From IMG/VR virus record IMGVR_UViG_3300045051_000356, positions 1 to 53,555 of that record: a stretch of DNA of 53,555 nt. One strand, given 5' to 3'. Made by a program: the position numbers and the translations under genes. The notes under the pieces are model-generated. The model worked only from the letters and a program-made list of their open reading frames with translations. It was not told the origin of the DNA and ran no database searches. This DNA is from a virus. This document shows, piece by piece, positions 27,435 through 35,893 of this stretch (within the stretch, counting starts at the first letter, position 1; every line of letters starts with the position of its first letter).

Positions 27435-28898
27435 TCAGGGCAGCATCTGTGACATCGTTCGCACCGGGATTCCCGCCTGCGCGATGTGCTCGATCACGGC
27501 AGCGAAGTCATCCTTGTGCAGGTTGTTCAGGTTTGTCGCGCTCGTCGTCACCGAGTGGAGCGCGAGGATCCCCCAGTTTTTCTGGGTCTTCACGAGATCA
27601 ATCCACGCGTTGATCTGCGCAACCGTGTGGCTGTACGGAGAGAACGCCGCGAGTTGTCCAGGCATCGGGGGAGGCCAGTTCTCCGCACGCAGTCCAGCCT
27701 GGTCGAGCCAAACGGTGCGCGCGCTGCGGACACCCGTGCCCATCACGGCGGCCAATACCTCGCCCGTCCATGCGCCAGATGGATACGCAAACCAACGTCG
27801 GTCCCACCCGAGAGCGTCGAACGCTGCAATCTGAGCTTGTATGTCGGCCAAGGCTGCAGTTGCACCAAGCGCCGCATAGTTGGTGTTGTGAGCTGCGATC
27901 GTGTGAGAGTGCAGGGCCGTGTCCCAGCCGAGCGCGCGCAGAGAATTGACACCCGCGATGGTGAGCCGCCCGGCCGCGCCGAGCGATTCGTCGATTAGGT
28001 GCAGCGTGCCCTTGTACCCGCGCGCCTCCAGCTCGGGAAGGGCCAAGGCCAGGTCATACCCGTCATCGAATGTCAGCGTGATTACGCCATTCGGGTATTG
28101 CCCAACAACGTCGCGCCCAATTCCCAGGTAACCAAGCTTCACATGCGGCGCCGCGACCGGATCGCCGCTGGTCCAGGTGTCGTAAATTCTAAAACGGAAC
28201 TGGTAGATCGATGCTCTGCTCGGCGGGGACTCCCCACCGGGATAGTGGGCCGTCGCCATCGACGTGAAATAGAGCGGGACAAGAACCCACTGACCGTCAG
28301 GAGACACCCATCGCGTAGTCGAGTTGGCCGCGTTTGGGTCTGGCCACGTCCACTGGAAATAGTGACTGTACGTGCCGAGGGTAGAATCTGAGGACGCATA
28401 GAGAGAGAAGCCGCCCCCGTTCTTGAGAGCGGCATAGCTCGCGACCTGAATCGCAACTACCGGGAACGAGTTGGTGAAGTCGATCGCTGTCGACCGTGTC
28501 GGCGACGAGATCGAGACGGTGGCCCCGGCTCCGTCTCCGTTGAGCACAGCGCAGTCGACACCCGCGCCGTAGTGGTCGGTGGCGTCCTGTTTGACAACCG
28601 ATCCGGCCCCCGTGGCACTTCCCGTCCAGGCAGCAAATCCGACATCAATGGGGACTGAGTAGAACGTCTTGGGAGACGGGGAAACCCCCGCGATCGCAGC
28701 GGTGATCGCCGCCTGCCTCTCTGGAGAGCTTTTCACCCCATCGACGATCGGAGTCGTCAGAACCGGAGCTGTTGCTCGGGCAAGCGCGCCTCCGGTTCCC
28801 GTCGTGCCATAGCCCACGAGAGCGAGAATTGACGCCGCGCTTAGAACTAGGGCCGCGAGCTTTCCAGACGATGAAGGGGGCATTCCTGTGGTCGCCAT
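27435..28898 (-). CDS. Polysaccharide deacetylase (NodB fold) with N-terminal beta domain
   Basis: The 487-residue protein has a hydrophobic N-terminal segment (KLAALVLSAASILALVGYG), a beta-sandwich-like region with carbohydrate-binding character (residues ~75-270), and a C-terminal NodB domain: catalytic motif ITLTFDDGYD, metal-binding HSHTIAAHN and FAYPSG. Such enzymes remove acetyl groups from polysaccharides or peptidoglycan. GGAGG precedes the ATG at 28896-28898. Between lysin and holin-like genes it is probably either a virion depolymerase acting on host surface glycans or a lysis helper; the signal-like start favours export or membrane attachment. Confidence 0.8.
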   Translation of the reverse strand: MATTGMPPSSSGKLAALVLSAASILALVGYGTTGTGGALARATAPVLTTPIVDGVKSSPERQAAITAAIAGVSPSPKTFYSVPIDVGFAAWTGSATGAGSVVKQDATDHYGAGVDCAVLNGDGAGATVSISSPTRSTAIDFTNSFPVVAIQVASYAALKNGGGFSLYASSDSTLGTYSHYFQWTWPDPNAANSTTRWVSPDGQWVLVPLYFTSMATAHYPGGESPPSRASIYQFRFRIYDTWTSGDPVAAPHVKLGYLGIGRDVVGQYPNGVITLTFDDGYDLALALPELEARGYKGTLHLIDESLGAAGRLTIAGVNSLRALGWDTALHSHTIAAHNTNYAALGATAALADIQAQIAAFDALGWDRRWFAYPSGAWTGEVLAAVMGTGVRSARTVWLDQAGLRAENWPPPMPGQLAAFSPYSHTVAQINAWIDLVKTQKNWGILALHSVTTSATNLNNLHKDDFAAVIEHIAQAGIPVRTMSQMLP

Positions 28899-28901
28899 GA
28901 A

Positions 28902-29300
28902 TCAACCTCCGCTGCAGCGAATGATCAGGTGGGCGCCGGCCCCGCCGCTCGTTCTGTCGTACGCCCAACGGAACTTCGCGCCGGGCGTCGGCACCAGCGC
29001 CGGCTTCGTCCCTGCGGTGCCATTGGGATTCGGCTCGGCCCCCACGGCGTAGTATCCAGACAGGTCGACGAGGTCGCCCGCATCCGTCACCACGGCGTCC
29101 TCTTTGTTGGTCTGCTCGAACGTGAGCGCGCCCACCGGGGTTCCTGTCGCGGGCCACTCGGCCGTCATCGACATCAACTCTCCGATCTGCGCGGCGGTGT
29201 ACCAGGCCGTCACGCTCTTGCCGGGCGCGCTCATGTCGGCGACTGGCGCGCCAGTCGATGCATTGAACCAATCCGTTGCCTTGATACTCCACCGGCTCAT
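28902..29300 (-). CDS. Putative virion-associated protein (132 aa)
   Basis: The ATG at 29298-29300 overlaps the amidase stop. It begins MSRWSIKATDWFNASTGAPV and is beta-rich (VGALTFEQTNKEDAVVTDAG; DLVDLSGYYAVGAEPNPNG), ending with AGAHLIIRCSGG. This looks like a small trimeric head-fibre or tail accessory domain. It lies 3 bp before the deacetylase gene, so the two may form one surface structure. Confidence 0.55.
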   Translation of the reverse strand: MSRWSIKATDWFNASTGAPVADMSAPGKSVTAWYTAAQIGELMSMTAEWPATGTPVGALTFEQTNKEDAVVTDAGDLVDLSGYYAVGAEPNPNGTAGTKPALVPTPGAKFRWAYDRTSGGAGAHLIIRCSGG

Positions 29301-29851
29301 GCTCTGCTCTCCTTCAACTTGTCCAACTCAGCGGAAACGGCCGCCAGGTATTGGGCCCATGGAAAGTTCGGGCCTGGGTCCACGTGACTCGACTTGTGCC
29401 AAGCCTCAGTAGTGTCGAAGTGCCCGCAGATTCCCCGCTTTCCCGCGAGCAAATCAGCGGACGACAGCTTCACAGCCGGAATCCCGTGCCGATGGCAGAT
29501 GTCAGCAACCAAGATCGCTGACCGCTCCAAGATCGCGCGGCTCGCGTCGTCGTCCCACTCGGCCGCCGTCTGCCGCGCGTAGCCGGTGTGCTCGATACCG
29601 ATTCCGTATCGGTTCGCACACGGTGCATGCCAGGCCACGTCGGTATCGCGCACGCATTGGACAACCTGGTGCGGGTCCACGCAGTAGTGAGCGCTCTTTG
29701 GCTTCACCATCTCGCGCTGAAACGCCAGCGCGCATCGCATGGCATTCCCGTCAACCTCAGGAATCTCCATCGTGTGAATCACGACCCAGTCAATGCGCTC
29801 CCGATGGGCGCGTCTGAAGTATCGTGCTTGCAGAAAGGGCGGGGCCTGCAT
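29297..29851 (-). CDS. Endolysin: N-acetylmuramoyl-L-alanine amidase (Amidase_2)
   Basis: This 184-residue zinc amidase cleaves the bond between muramic acid and L-Ala of peptidoglycan. The first zinc His is in DWVVIHTMEIPE (near residue 26); the central YGIGIEHTGYA carries the catalytic Glu area, and the last part GICGHFDTTEAWHKSSHVDP provides the second His and the Lys/His pair before the Asp-Pro. There is no signal peptide, so release depends on a holin. ATG at 29849-29851. Confidence 0.85.
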   Translation of the reverse strand: MQAPPFLQARYFRRAHRERIDWVVIHTMEIPEVDGNAMRCALAFQREMVKPKSAHYCVDPHQVVQCVRDTDVAWHAPCANRYGIGIEHTGYARQTAAEWDDDASRAILERSAILVADICHRHGIPAVKLSSADLLAGKRGICGHFDTTEAWHKSSHVDPGPNFPWAQYLAAVSAELDKLKESRA

Positions 29852-29899
29852 GGCTACTGAGCCAGCTTCACCCCGCCCTCGATCGGTTCGCGGAAACCG

Positions 29900-30412
29900 C
29901 TACGCCAACACGGCGAACAGCACCGTGATCGTCACGGCGCCGGCGGTGAGTGCGTCCAGTGCGTGACCAGCGTCTGGCGTGAACGTGGCCTTCAGCTGTT
30001 GGCCGCCCAGGTTTCCGTTGGGGTTCACGCCAGACGTTCCTTCCTTCGAGACGACGCCGGCCCCTGTGAAAACGTCCTGGGCTGCGACGATGCAATCGGC
30101 ATCGGTTCCGCCAATGCTCAGGGTGACAGCCGACACAGATCCTCCGGAAAACTCGGTCAATCCGGTCAGCTCGCGCCCAATGATCCGAGCGTTGGCCGGA
30201 AGAACCGCGCCGATATTGATCGCCTGCGCTTCTCCGTTCACGGCATCGGTGAGATCGGCGTGGCCGATGGTGACGGTGCGCTTCTGGATCTTGCCCGCGT
30301 CGAGAGCGTTCAACGAATCGTCGTGCTGGTCCAGCTTATCGCAGAGCTTCCCTTTTGCGTCCCCGCGGTCGAGTCGCCACATGTCGTCGCGGTTCAGGTG
30401 TTCGTGTGCCAT
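29900..30412 (-). CDS. Putative virion structural protein (170 aa)
   Basis: ATG at 30410-30412 with GAAGGGAA upstream. The N-terminus (MAHEHLNRDDMWRLDRGDAK) is charged and helical; from residue ~45 the sequence is beta-rich with Gly/Ala/Thr (TEFSGGSVSAVTLSIGGTDA; DALTAGAVTITVLFAVLA), typical of tail-associated beta-sandwich proteins. It lies between a holin-like gene and the endolysin. Confidence 0.55.
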   Translation of the reverse strand: MAHEHLNRDDMWRLDRGDAKGKLCDKLDQHDDSLNALDAGKIQKRTVTIGHADLTDAVNGEAQAINIGAVLPANARIIGRELTGLTEFSGGSVSAVTLSIGGTDADCIVAAQDVFTGAGVVSKEGTSGVNPNGNLGGQQLKATFTPDAGHALDALTAGAVTITVLFAVLA

Positions 30413-30438
30413 TTCGCAATTCCCTTCGTTGGTGCGCG

Positions 30439-30852
30439 CTACTTGTCTCGACCGCCGCGCGTCTTCAGGCGTTCGCGGATTGTCCGAAAGATCGGCGCCC
30501 CGGCGATGCGCTCCCCGTTCTCCAGGATGCTCTTGGCTTCAACGGCCACGACCACTGCTCCGATCATCTTTGCCGCGGGGACCTGGCCGCCGAAGAGATG
30601 CGCCTCGAGGATCAGCCCCGTGATCACGCAGCACTGATACACCATCACCTTCACAACAGAGTCGAACAGGCGATGCGACGTGATCCTTTTCTTCTCACGC
30701 AGGCTCGCGCCGATCCCGGTCACCCCATCCAAGGCCACCAGCGCGCCGACCGCTATCATGAGCGGCCGAATCGGTGACAGGAAAGCGCCGAGTGCCACGA
30801 CCGCGGCGAAGCAGTTGCGGGACACCCAGTCGGAGACAGATCGAAGTGGCAT
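30439..30852 (-). CDS. Phage holin, holin_4 (toxin-secretion/lysis) family-like
   Basis: The 137-residue protein has hydrophobic segments (FAAVVALGAFLSPIRPLMIA; LMIAVGALVALDGVTGIGAS) followed by REKKRITSHRLFDSVVKVMV and another helix pair (VYQCCVITGLILEAHLFGGQ; IGAVVVAVEAKSILENGE). The D-x-x-TG-I-x-x-x-x-x-x-KR-I pattern is that of holin_4-type proteins. ATG at 30850-30852 is placed by the motif, not by a strong ribosome site. Confidence 0.75.
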   Translation of the reverse strand: MPLRSVSDWVSRNCFAAVVALGAFLSPIRPLMIAVGALVALDGVTGIGASLREKKRITSHRLFDSVVKVMVYQCCVITGLILEAHLFGGQVPAAKMIGAVVVAVEAKSILENGERIAGAPIFRTIRERLKTRGGRDK

Positions 30853-30856
30853 GCGA

Positions 30857-31945
30857 CTATGTCCCGTTCGCGCCGTTGGCGCCCGTTGTTCCAGCCGACC
30901 CAACCTCGACAAAAATCCCCGTGTCGGTGAAATGGACAATGCGACCCGCGGTTCCGCCAGCGCCGCCCGAACCGCCGTACCCTGGCGTGCCGGACCCGTA
31001 CTTGTTGCCGCCGTTGCCGCCGCTGCCGCCGTTGCCGCCGTTTGCGCTCAATGTCCCGCCTGCGCGCTTGAGCTCACCGTAGGTCAGGAGAGTCAGGCCA
31101 CCGCCGCCGCCACCTCCGCCGCCCGCGCCACCGCCGCCTGAGTTGTAGGTGGAGTTCCCGGCGCCTCCATTGCAGCCGTTGCCACCGTTTCCGCCGTCGT
31201 TACTGATCACGCCTCCGCCGCTCAAGTCGATCACGCGTGCAGCGATCGGCATAATGTCGGCGCCGGCTCCACCTCCGCCGCCATAAAAGTAGAGAGACAC
31301 GTCGCCCGTTGACCTCTGGCCACCGCCGCGCCCGCCAGATCCTCCAGCTCCCCCGTACAGGTGTCGCAACGCCAGGGTCCCGATATTGACCGTGAAGCCG
31401 TCCCTGGCGATCGGGTGCGACGGAGACAGGTAGTCCGTCAGAGAGTAGGCGACGGCCGCGGGGGCGTCGCCACCGGTACCGCCGAGTGAGCCTCCAGTTC
31501 CGCCGCTCCCCCCTGCCCCTCCTGCTCCGCCGTTGCCTCCCCAGTTGGAATACGGAGACGAGTTTCCGGCGGGCTGCGCTCCGCTGGTTGCGGCCACGCT
31601 CGCGGTTCCGCCGTTGCCACCAGAGCCCCCGCCGACGAATGGACCTCCCGTGATGCTTCCGCCAAAACCATTCGAGGTCGTTCCCGCCGCCCCGTTGAGC
31701 GAGTTTCGCCCCCTGACCACGCACTTGTTGTTGGTTACCTTCAGAACCTCGGAGACCGCGAGGAGGAAACCATTCGTCGTCAGGTACTGCTTGCCAGCTC
31801 CGGTCGCGTTCAGTGTGACGTTCGCGTAGTACATCGGCCGGGTCATGACCGTGTCTTGGTCAGACCCGCTCGCGTTGGTCAGAGTGAGATCACCGTCAAC
31901 TGGCCCTGGGAACGGGTGCCTGATGTGGCCGTTTCCGTAGAACAC
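30857..31945 (-). CDS. Glycine-rich tail fibre/adhesin
   Basis: The 362-residue protein starts at the GTG at 31943-31945 after GGAGG. The first ~110 residues are beta-rich (VFYGNGHIRHPFPGPVDGDL). From about residue 115 it is dominated by Gly-rich blocks (GGNGGAGGAGGSGG, GGNGGSGGNGG) separated by short hydrophobic strands. Long poly-Gly stretches of this kind form polyglycine-II bundles in phage tail-tip adhesins, so this is a receptor-binding candidate. It lies downstream of the fibre gene. Repeats in the gene make it prone to length changes. Confidence 0.7.
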   Translation of the reverse strand: MFYGNGHIRHPFPGPVDGDLTLTNASGSDQDTVMTRPMYYANVTLNATGAGKQYLTTNGFLLAVSEVLKVTNNKCVVRGRNSLNGAAGTTSNGFGGSITGGPFVGGGSGGNGGTASVAATSGAQPAGNSSPYSNWGGNGGAGGAGGSGGTGGSLGGTGGDAPAAVAYSLTDYLSPSHPIARDGFTVNIGTLALRHLYGGAGGSGGRGGGQRSTGDVSLYFYGGGGGAGADIMPIAARVIDLSGGGVISNDGGNGGNGCNGGAGNSTYNSGGGGAGGGGGGGGGLTLLTYGELKRAGGTLSANGGNGGSGGNGGNKYGSGTPGYGGSGGAGGTAGRIVHFTDTGIFVEVGSAGTTGANGANGT

Positions 31946-31947
31946 CG

Positions 31948-32181
31948 CTATGCCTCCTCGGGCTCGTTGCGAGCTGCGAAGCACGCCCCACAGATCAGGC
32001 CGCAATCCGCAGGATCATGGCCCGGCCTGGCGGAATTGTGGCGCACGTTTCCGAGTGCACATCCGCAGTCAGAGCAACGGACGTCATACTCGAATCGCTC
32101 TTTCCCGCGCTCGACAACCGTTCGGTGAACGCCGAGGGCGAAGCTCCCCTTTGCCCCTCCAATTACGTGCCCTCGTCTCAC
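31948..32181 (-). CDS. Small zinc-ribbon protein in the tail-fibre block (77 aa)
   Basis: GTG at 32179-32181 has AGGAGA upstream and overlaps the fibre-gene stop. The start VRRGHVIGGAKGSFALGVHR is followed by a zinc ribbon (RCSDCGCALGNVRHNSARPG; CGLICGACF). A cysteine-ribbon protein between fibre and adhesin genes may be a chaperone or fibre-linked factor; I do not recognise it. Confidence 0.6.
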   Translation of the reverse strand: MRRGHVIGGAKGSFALGVHRTVVERGKERFEYDVRCSDCGCALGNVRHNSARPGHDPADCGLICGACFAARNEPEEA

Positions 32182-32918
32182 GATGGATCTCCTGTGCAGA
32201 CCGCGACGTCGTTGCCGTCGGGAAGCTTCACGCACACGGAGAGTCGCGTGTTTGGCGTGCTCAATCCGTTGGTGCGCACGTATAGATACGCGATGCCAGC
32301 GGGCGGAGTCGGAACCGCTCCCAGTGCAATCGGGATCGCGATTCCACCGAACCCCATGAGCTTGACGGCGTCGTAGTAGTTCGCCCCGACCTTCTGCCGG
32401 ACAGTTACGGCCGCGGTGGCAGGAACGCTCGAAAGGTCTTCGTGGTTCGTCGGCCGCTTGAGGTCGTTCTTCGTCGCCAGGATCACCATGTCGTCGATCA
32501 CGGCGGTCACGCTGGACGCGGACCCGATGGCCATGACCGCGAACACCTGTTGCTCGACTGGGCGCTCAGACGCCGCCGGCATGTAGTCGGGCGTCGATGT
32601 TGTCGTGTACGCGTAAAGGCGCTCGACGTTGGTCCCGGGGTCCAGGGCAAACACGCCCGCCTCAGAGATTCCGAAGCTCGCAACCAGGCCGGTGTTCGAG
32701 AACACCACGCCCAAGCGCACGCTTCCGCCGCCCGAGTTCGTGAAGCTCTGAATGTTCTCGGTCATCCGCTCGTCAGCAAGGTCGGTCGCGGCGGATGAAC
32801 TCGGGGCCTGGCCGGCTCCAATCGCAATCCGCGTGAACTGCAGCGTCCCGCCAAGCTGCGCTTGCGCCTGCATGTCCAGGCCAGACGCGGTGATCGTGAA
32901 GTTGGGAAGGGTCTTCAC
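32178..32918 (-). CDS. Tail fibre protein, P2 gpH-type N-terminal domain
   Basis: The 246-residue protein begins MKTLPNFTITASGLDMQAQA, with the conserved pattern of the P2-like fibre N-terminal (DUF3751-like) domain: FTRIAIGAGQAPSS, VRLGVVFSNTGLVASFGISE, GVFALDPGTNVERLYAYTTT and AVMAIGSASSVTAVID. That domain binds the baseplate. The second half is unlike known fibres and short. GTG start at 32916-32918 overlaps the gpI stop (TAGTG). Confidence 0.85.
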   Translation of the reverse strand: MKTLPNFTITASGLDMQAQAQLGGTLQFTRIAIGAGQAPSSSAATDLADERMTENIQSFTNSGGGSVRLGVVFSNTGLVASFGISEAGVFALDPGTNVERLYAYTTTSTPDYMPAASERPVEQQVFAVMAIGSASSVTAVIDDMVILATKNDLKRPTNHEDLSSVPATAAVTVRQKVGANYYDAVKLMGFGGIAIPIALGAVPTPPAGIAYLYVRTNGLSTPNTRLSVCVKLPDGNDVAVCTGDPS

Positions 32919-33481
32919 TATGCGCTCCCCAGGGTGACGGTCTCCCCGATCTGCAGCTTCCCGCCGAAGCTCAGGGGAAGATCGCCCGATTGCTCGATCG
33001 TGATGGACTCAAGGACGGCGGAGGCGCGCTTCACGATTCGAATCATGCGCATCAGCAGGTCGTACTTCGTTGAATCCGGGAAGCGCCCGCCCGACGCCCG
33101 CACGCGAAAGTGGAAGGGTTCTCCGCCGTAGTCGAACCATTCCTCGACCGTTCCCTCGCCGAAGACGATCGCCACCACGCGCTCGATTGCGTGCGGCGTC
33201 CCCTTCACCGAATGCCAGTACAGAGCCTTGGCGATGAGGTCGCGCTTGGCGTCCAAACTCATGCTCTGGTCGTAGAAGTCGACCGAGAACTGCCAGGCCA
33301 GGTGATCGAGAACTTCGGCGGGCTGGTTCGCGATGTTCGCGAACAGCAGGAGGCGCGCGGTATCTTCGACGAGCAAATGGAACTCGTAGTCGAAGGCCTC
33401 CACGAACGCGGCCACAAACGGGTCGCGCATGAGGCTCGACGGCAACAGCTCGCCTAGGCTCACGTCATGGAGGCTACGCAT
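32918..33481 (-). CDS. Baseplate/tail protein gpI (P2-like)
   Basis: The 187-residue protein has the gpI pattern: LGELLPSSLMRDPFVAAFVE, the VLDHLAWQFSVDFYDQSM block and KALYWHSVKGTPHAIERVVA. It follows gpJ as in P2 (overlap 8 bp) and precedes the H-type fibre, to which it links the baseplate. ATG at 33479-33481. Confidence 0.9.
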   Translation of the reverse strand: MRSLHDVSLGELLPSSLMRDPFVAAFVEAFDYEFHLLVEDTARLLLFANIANQPAEVLDHLAWQFSVDFYDQSMSLDAKRDLIAKALYWHSVKGTPHAIERVVAIVFGEGTVEEWFDYGGEPFHFRVRASGGRFPDSTKYDLLMRMIRIVKRASAVLESITIEQSGDLPLSFGGKLQIGETVTLGSA

Positions 33482-34628
33482 CTTCGAGCCCGCCGTACGT
33501 CACCGCGACCGTCCCGTCCTGCGCAACCTGCGCCCTCGTGAGCGCCGCAAACGCGGGCGCCGTGACGGTCAGGCGCTTGGCCCCGGCGGCGATCACCATG
33601 AATCGGAGTTGGTCCGGGTTGACGTCGCGCCCGAGCGCGGCCCTCTGCCAGGCGAGATAGTTGGTGACCGCCGTGGAGACCGCTGCCTGAATCGTCTCCG
33701 TCCGGCGCGCGTCCTTAGAGTCGATCCAGTAGGTGAAGGCCACGTCGCAAGTGACGGCAGAGGGCAACGCGGGCACAACATAGTCCGTCAGCGGCCGGCG
33801 GGTCTTGTTGCTCAGGGCTGCCCCCACCAGTTCAAGAACCTCAACACCTGGGATCTCCCCGCCGGCCAGCAGCGGGCGAACATAGACCGTTCCTGGGTGC
33901 GCCTCGTCCGTCAGCACCGACACATCGGAGATAGCCGCGCTCGCGGTCTTCGCCCAGTACACATAAGCATCCTCGGGCCCGGCCACGGAAAACGAATTGG
34001 GAGCAACCCGCACGCGCTCGCGGTAGGCGTCGTCAGTTTCCTCTGGTGCGCCGCCCTGGGATCTTGTGAGGTTGGCCACCGATGCTACGAACGGGATCGG
34101 CTCCACCATCGCGTTGATCTGGCCGGGAACGAACCCGTTGCCGCCCTCGCCCGCCGTCACTGCGCGCACCACCACGTCTCCCGTCAGGTCTCCGATCGGG
34201 ATCTCAAGCGTCTGGGTGGTCTCGAACAGAACGCCCCCGGCGGATACCAGCCGTCCCGCCTGGATCGTTGTCACCGATGCGCGGGGCGCGCTCAGGGTGA
34301 AGCGCTCGGTGCTCAGCGCATGAGACGCCGGCAACTTGCCGGCATTGTCGCCCAACACGAGCTTTCCGAGCGCCAACAGGTAGTTGCCGAAAGCGTAGGG
34401 AAGCAGGTTCTGCCGGCCCGTGATGTTGATGTTCTGTCGCTCCTGCACGAACAGGTCGGCCATCCCGGAAACGAGAACCCGCCGAGGGTCACCGAGGGCC
34501 AGCGTCACCGCCTTACCCCCGTTCGCCTCGGTCATCCTGCCCTCTATGGTCGCAAGGCTCGCCGCCTCAATGGTGGCAGCATCACGCTCGACGAACACCA
34601 AATCGGGAAGACCACTGGGGTTGCTCAT
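33474..34628 (-). CDS. Baseplate assembly protein gpJ
   Basis: This 384-residue protein is typical of P2/Mu gpJ wedge components (for example FVERDAATIEAASLATIEGR, SGMADLFVQERQNINITGRQ, ITAVT-type Ig-like middle, and AAVSTAVTNYLAWQRAALGR). It forms baseplate wedges around the hub. ATG at 34626-34628 overlaps the gpW stop by 4 bp. Order W-J-I-H is conserved with P2. Confidence 0.9.
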   Translation of the reverse strand: MSNPSGLPDLVFVERDAATIEAASLATIEGRMTEANGGKAVTLALGDPRRVLVSGMADLFVQERQNINITGRQNLLPYAFGNYLLALGKLVLGDNAGKLPASHALSTERFTLSAPRASVTTIQAGRLVSAGGVLFETTQTLEIPIGDLTGDVVVRAVTAGEGGNGFVPGQINAMVEPIPFVASVANLTRSQGGAPEETDDAYRERVRVAPNSFSVAGPEDAYVYWAKTASAAISDVSVLTDEAHPGTVYVRPLLAGGEIPGVEVLELVGAALSNKTRRPLTDYVVPALPSAVTCDVAFTYWIDSKDARRTETIQAAVSTAVTNYLAWQRAALGRDVNPDQLRFMVIAAGAKRLTVTAPAFAALTRAQVAQDGTVAVTYGGLEDA

Positions 34629-34936
34629 ATCTCGATCCTCACCCTCGGGCGAAGCTGACCGTCGAGCACATCCGACGGGTCAAAGTTGATCTCGCGCACC
34701 GTCGCCCGGGGCTCGAACGCCTGAATCGAGCGCACCAGGTCTGTCATCAGAATGGCGCGCGCCTGGTTCATCGGGGCATCCCCAACGGCCCCCAGGCCCA
34801 GTCCTCGCGCGAGCGGGACGGATGCTGCAGCCACTCCGATGATGAACCGGACGTTCTGCAACACCTCTTCCGCCTCAGTGGCGGGAGCCCAGTTGATTTC
34901 CCAGGCGTCAGCGCTTGTCACTTCATGCGAGGGCAT
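34625..34936 (-). CDS. Baseplate protein gpW (gp25-like)
   Basis: A 103-residue gp25-like wedge protein: EEVLQNVRFIIGVAAASVPL, ARGLGLGAVGDAPMNQARAI and a REINFDPSDVLDG beta ending match the GPW_gp25 family. ATG 34934-34936 overlaps the upstream gene by 14 bp; GTG 34919-34921 is an alternative. Confidence 0.85.
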   Translation of the reverse strand: MPSHEVTSADAWEINWAPATEAEEVLQNVRFIIGVAAASVPLARGLGLGAVGDAPMNQARAILMTDLVRSIQAFEPRATVREINFDPSDVLDGQLRPRVRIEI

Positions 34937-35372
34937 TGCGCAGGTTCTTCTTTGCCCGCACCGTGAGCGGGCCGTCGGCTTGTTCCAGGAAGCTGATCGA
35001 GAGCTTCATTCTTGCGATGGCTCCGAGCCTAGCGAAGCGTTTCCAGTCCTCGCTGATCTTGGTGATCACGAACTCGCCCAGCGGGTAGGGACCGATGAAC
35101 AGTGGCCAGGACTGCTGCAGCTCCTTCAGTTGGTTCAGGGCAACGGCCGTGGCCGTTGGAGGGACACCGAGTTCCTGGTCGAGAACCACGTCGAGAGTCA
35201 CCTGGTCCAACTCGACCGCGATCGGTTCGAGCCGATCCTTCTGCCCGATCACCCTGTGCTGCACGAAGGATGCCCCGCGCTCCCGCGAGCCCGACTGGAA
35301 CGTGTGCACCAGGTCGGCGCTCACGTAGAACACATACGGGCCAAACGCACCGACGGGCCGACCGATGTTCAT
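34923..35372 (-). CDS. Tail protein gpU (P2-like)
   Basis: The 149-residue protein resembles P2 gpU: GAFGPYVFYVSADLVHTFQS, then ELGVPPTATAVALNQLKELQ, WPLFIGPYPLGEFVITKISE and MKLSISFLEQADG. In P2, U lies between T and X; here it sits between V and W, so the order is changed. It caps or completes the tail tube. ATG at 35370-35372. Confidence 0.75.
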   Translation of the reverse strand: MNIGRPVGAFGPYVFYVSADLVHTFQSGSRERGASFVQHRVIGQKDRLEPIAVELDQVTLDVVLDQELGVPPTATAVALNQLKELQQSWPLFIGPYPLGEFVITKISEDWKRFARLGAIARMKLSISFLEQADGPLTVRAKKNLRNALA

Positions 35373-35406
35373 CGGAGTCCCGCCCTTGCGATATGTCCCG
35401 AGGTCT

Positions 35407-35892
35407 TCATGCCAGAGGTCCAGTCACCGCGGCCGGCGCCACGTGGGCCACAATGACGGTCTGGGCGCACGCGTGGATGGCGTCGGCGAAACTCGAAGCG
35501 GCTTGGGCAACAGTCGCCGAGTTCGTGGCGTTGTCGCTGAAAGCTGCGGTCAGCGATGCGGTCAGCGCTCCAGCGCCAGGCACGCCAGTCACCGACCCCG
35601 CTGTCACGCCCGTGAACAGCAGGCCCTGGTAGAAGGTCACGATCGCGCCGGACAGACCGGAGGCCGCACCGGCCGCGCTTCCCGATTGGAACGCCGAGGC
35701 GATCGACGAGGTGAGCCCCGGCTTCCCGGCGTCGATGCTGGGTCCGAGCGGATGGACGGCCTGGAGGCTTTGCCCATCGGCAACGTGGGCGGCGATCGCG
35801 TTTGCCCACCCCTGGGCCGCTTGCGCCGCGGTGGCGGGCTGGCTCTCAAGTGACGCTTGGATCGCTGACTTCAGCGTGTCCTTGTTGAGCAC
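35407..35892 (-). CDS. Unknown baseplate-region protein (161 aa)
   Basis: A GTG at 35890-35892 begins VLNKDTLKSAIQASLESQPA. The sequence has alternating helical and Gly/Ala-rich segments (TAAQAAQGWANAIAAHVADG; AGAASGLSGAIVTFYQGLLF; DNATNSATVAQAASSFADAI) with two similar AQAA-x-x-A helix motifs, suggesting an internal duplication. Found between gpV and gpU, it has no P2 counterpart. It might be a tail-tip or hub protein; unrecognised. Confidence 0.6.
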   Translation of the reverse strand: MLNKDTLKSAIQASLESQPATAAQAAQGWANAIAAHVADGQSLQAVHPLGPSIDAGKPGLTSSIASAFQSGSAAGAASGLSGAIVTFYQGLLFTGVTAGSVTGVPGAGALTASLTAAFSDNATNSATVAQAASSFADAIHACAQTVIVAHVAPAAVTGPLA

Positions 35893-35893
35893 G

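Noticed and set aside
30900-31700. CRISPR-like or satellite array
   Set aside because: The short GGCGGC/CCGCCG-type repeats are glycine codons of the adhesin gene with no constant repeat length or spacers.
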